From the NCBI RefSeq assembly GCF_020217465.1, contig NZ_CP084115.1:3410001-3474000 (forward strand): DNA of 64,000 nucleotides, read 5' to 3'. The notes under the pieces are model-generated. The model did not search any database and was not told where the DNA came from. It worked only from the letters and a program-made list of their open reading frames with translations. The position numbers and the translations under genes are program-made. Below, one piece after another: positions 60,910-64,000 of this stretch. How positions within the stretch are numbered: the first letter of the stretch is position 1; each line of letters begins with the position of its first letter. Source of the DNA: Cobetia amphilecti (GTDB lineage Bacteria; Pseudomonadota; Gammaproteobacteria; Pseudomonadales; Halomonadaceae).

Positions 60910-62036
60910 TCCGGAATCCCATGCATAGTCACTCCCCCATCAAGCGCCGCGTCTCGCGCAAGATTCATGTCGGCAATGTGGCCGTCGGCGGCGATGCACC
61001 GATTTCCGTGCAGAGCATGACCAACACCGACACCAACGATGTCGCCGCCACCGTCGCGCAGATCAAGCGCCTCGAGGATGCCGGTGCCGATATCGTGCGT
61101 GTCAGCGTGCCGGACATGGATGCCGCCGAAGCCTTCGGCCGCATCAAGCAGCAGAGCAACATCCCGCTGGTCGCCGATATCCACTTCGACTACAAGATCG
61201 CCCTGCGTGTGGCGGAACTTGGCGTCGACTGCCTGCGCATCAACCCGGGCAACATCGGTCGTGAAGACCGCGTGCGTGCCGTGGTCAGCGCCGCCCGCGA
61301 CAACGGCATCCCGATCCGCATCGGCGTCAACGCAGGCTCGCTGGAAAAGGACCTGCAGAAGAAATACGGCGAACCGACGCCGGCGGCGCTGGTCGAATCT
61401 GCCATGCGTCACATCGACCATCTTGATCGCCTCGATTTCCAGGACTTCAAGGTCAGCGTCAAGGCCAGCGACGTGTTCATGGCCGTCGCCGCCTATCGTG
61501 ACCTGGCAGCGCGCATCGAACAGCCGCTGCACCTGGGCATCACCGAAGCGGGCGGCCTGCGCTCGGGCACCGTCAAGTCTTCCATCGGCCTGGGCATGCT
61601 GCTGATGGACGGCATCGGTGACACCATCCGCGTGTCGCTGGCAGCGGACCCCGTCGAGGAGATCAAGGTCGGCTTCGACATGCTCAAGAGCCTCAAGCTG
61701 CGCGCCAAGGGCATCAACTTCATTGCCTGTCCCAGCTGCTCGCGTCAGAATTTCGACGTCATCAAGACCATGAACGAGCTGGAGACACGTCTTGAAGACG
61801 TGATGACGCCGCTGAACGTCTCGGTCATCGGCTGTGTCGTCAATGGCCCCGGCGAAGCCAAGGAGACCGATGTCGGTCTGACCGGCGGCAGCCCCGCCAA
61901 CCTGGTCTACCTGGACGGCAAGCCGGCCAGCAAGTTGACCAATGACACCCTGGTTGACGATCTTGAGCGACTCATCCGTGACAAGGTCGCGGAAAAAGAG
62001 GCCCGTGAGGCCGACACTATCATCCGCCAGAGCTGA
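60906..62036 (+). CDS. ispG: 4-hydroxy-3-methylbut-2-en-1-yl diphosphate synthase
   Basis: [4Fe-4S] enzyme of the MEP isoprenoid pathway. The 376-residue product carries [39 protein letters not shown] and the cluster Cys in [13 protein letters not shown] and [11 protein letters not shown]. Two starts are possible: ATG at 60906, overlapping the rodZ TGA (ATGA), and ATG at 60921 ([10 protein letters not shown]), which fits the E. coli N-terminus. Translational coupling to rodZ is likely either way. Confidence 0.97.
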   Translation: MIRNPMHSHSPIKRRVSRKIHVGNVAVGGDAPISVQSMTNTDTNDVAATVAQIKRLEDAGADIVRVSVPDMDAAEAFGRIKQQSNIPLVADIHFDYKIALRVAELGVDCLRINPGNIGREDRVRAVVSAARDNGIPIRIGVNAGSLEKDLQKKYGEPTPAALVESAMRHIDHLDRLDFQDFKVSVKASDVFMAVAAYRDLAARIEQPLHLGITEAGGLRSGTVKSSIGLGMLLMDGIGDTIRVSLAADPVEEIKVGFDMLKSLKLRAKGINFIACPSCSRQNFDVIKTMNELETRLEDVMTPLNVSVIGCVVNGPGEAKETDVGLTGGSPANLVYLDGKPASKLTNDTLVDDLERLIRDKVAEKEAREADTIIRQS

Positions 62037-62054
62037 GCTTGTCTCGGCTGGCTT

Positions 62055-62126
62055 GCGCGTCATGATTGACGCGCCTTCGTCTCCCCACCCGCCTGCATGA
62101 CGTCATGCGAGCGCCGTGGGGAGACG
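62055..62126 (+). other. Two hairpins in the hisS leader
   Basis: GCGCGTC-atgatt-GACGCGC (62055-62074) is followed by a larger structure, CGTCTCCCCA (62078-62087) pairing with TGGGGAGACG (62117-62126), which encloses the 14-bp palindrome GCATGACGTCATGC (62095-62108). The gap between ispG and hisS is 112 bp, so these hairpins fill it. They may terminate, attenuate or stabilise the message. Confidence 0.6.
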
Positions 62127-62148
62127 CGCAAGAATTCAGGAGAGAACG

Positions 62149-63432
<1,284 letters not shown>

Positions 63433-63519
63433 GACTGCCAATGAATATCGGGCGGAGAGCCAGCTCTCCGCCTCACGAATGCAAGTGCCGGCATGCCGGC
63501 CAGGTCAAGGAGACCGCCC

Positions 63520-64000
63520 GTGGCGGAAGAGCTCAGAAGCGAAGAAGAACAGCTTGAAGCCATCAAGCGTTGGTGGAGCGAGAACGGCAAGTCACTGATT
63601 GCCGGTGTCGTACTGGCCGGCGCCGGTGTCTTTGCCTTCAAGGCCTGGCAGAACTACGACGCCAGCCAGTCCGAAGCGGCCTCCGTGCGTTACCAGCAAC
63701 TGATCAGCCTCGTCAGCCAGCCCAAGCTGGAAGATGCCGGCGTCAAGCAGGCGCGTACGCTGATCGGCGAACTGGAAAGCGAGCACGGCGACAGCCTCTA
63801 CACCCAGATGGCGCACCTGCTGGATGCCAGCATGTCGGTCAAGGCCAACGATCTCGACGCAGCCGCCACGGCGCTGCAGAGCGTGATCGACAACAGCGAC
63901 GACAGCTACCTGCAGGGGCTGGCCAGCCTGCGTCTGGCGCGCATCAATGTCGAGCGCGGCGACAACGACGCGGCACTCGCCCTGCTCAAGAGCCCGCCGG
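63520..64000 (+). CDS. Partial: YfgM-like tetratricopeptide membrane protein (DUF2133/TPR_21)
   Basis: Runs off the window; 160 codons are seen. It starts at GTG 63520 with AAGGAG 7 nt upstream. The protein begins MAEELRSEEEQLEAIKRWW, then a TM (about 25-42, SLIAGVVLAGAGVFAFKAW) and a periplasmic TPR-like helical region (YQQLISLVSQPKLEDAGVKQ, LQGLASLRLARINVERGDND). YfgM is an ancillary SecYEG/PpiD partner in E. coli, and the hisS-yfgM-bamB-der order is conserved. Confidence 0.92.
   Translation, partial: MAEELRSEEEQLEAIKRWWSENGKSLIAGVVLAGAGVFAFKAWQNYDASQSEAASVRYQQLISLVSQPKLEDAGVKQARTLIGELESEHGDSLYTQMAHLLDASMSVKANDLDAAATALQSVIDNSDDSYLQGLASLRLARINVERGDNDAALALLKSPP

Overview
This 64 kb window looks like a chromosomal segment of a marine, halophilic gammaproteobacterium, most probably of the Halomonadaceae (Halomonas/Cobetia-like). 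The reasons are the high G+C, the gene order ndk-rlmN-pilF/pilW-rodZ-ispG-hisS-yfgM, the Pseudomonas-like paired arginine succinyltransferase subunits, FabV as enoyl reductase, and protein similarity throughout. No phage, insertion sequence, integrase or CRISPR array is visible.

Layout. (1) 1-3553, minus strand: arginine succinyltransferase (AST) genes (astC, an AruF-like alpha subunit and the first codons of a probable AruG-like subunit) with an AraC/GlxA-type ArgR-like regulator and a tandem-repeat operator candidate. (2) 3760-5726: fabV and a small conserved-type gene. (3) 5900-36709, minus strand: a complete Lap adhesion locus in the order lapA (giant 7704-residue adhesin), lapB, lapC, lapE (type I secretion), lapD (c-di-GMP receptor), lapG (periplasmic protease). 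LapB/C/E export LapA; its N-terminal module plugs the pore; LapG cuts at a PAAG motif unless c-di-GMP-bound LapD holds LapG. (4) 36928-41026, minus strand: a moxR-DUF58-tgpA operon. (5) 41145-44547: NUDIX hydrolase, PCu(A)C copper chaperone, LysE exporter, then an AT-rich promoter region, two tandem GGA-rich structured RNA units and a small zinc-ribbon gene. (6) tRNA-Leu(CAA), then queA-tgt-yajC-secD-secF. (7) suhB with a degenerate active site and a boxA-like leader, divergent from trmJ-cysE. (8) A shortened isc operon (iscR-iscS-iscA, without iscU/hscBA/fdx) followed by ndk-rlmN-pilW-rodZ-ispG-hisS-yfgM.

The most interesting signals are: the two roughly 270-nt RNA units at 43705-44232, which show AGGAA loops on short stems and a covarying long stem, as expected of CsrA/RsmA-titrating RNAs; the SuhB homologue that has lost its metal-binding residues but keeps a boxA-like element in its leader; the missing iscU-hscBA-fdx segment; and recently expanded, nearly identical DNA repeats inside lapA, together with a low-G+C von Willebrand A segment.

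All calls come from reading the sequence and from family knowledge; no database search was run. Start codons were chosen by Shine-Dalgarno spacing and known family N-termini.
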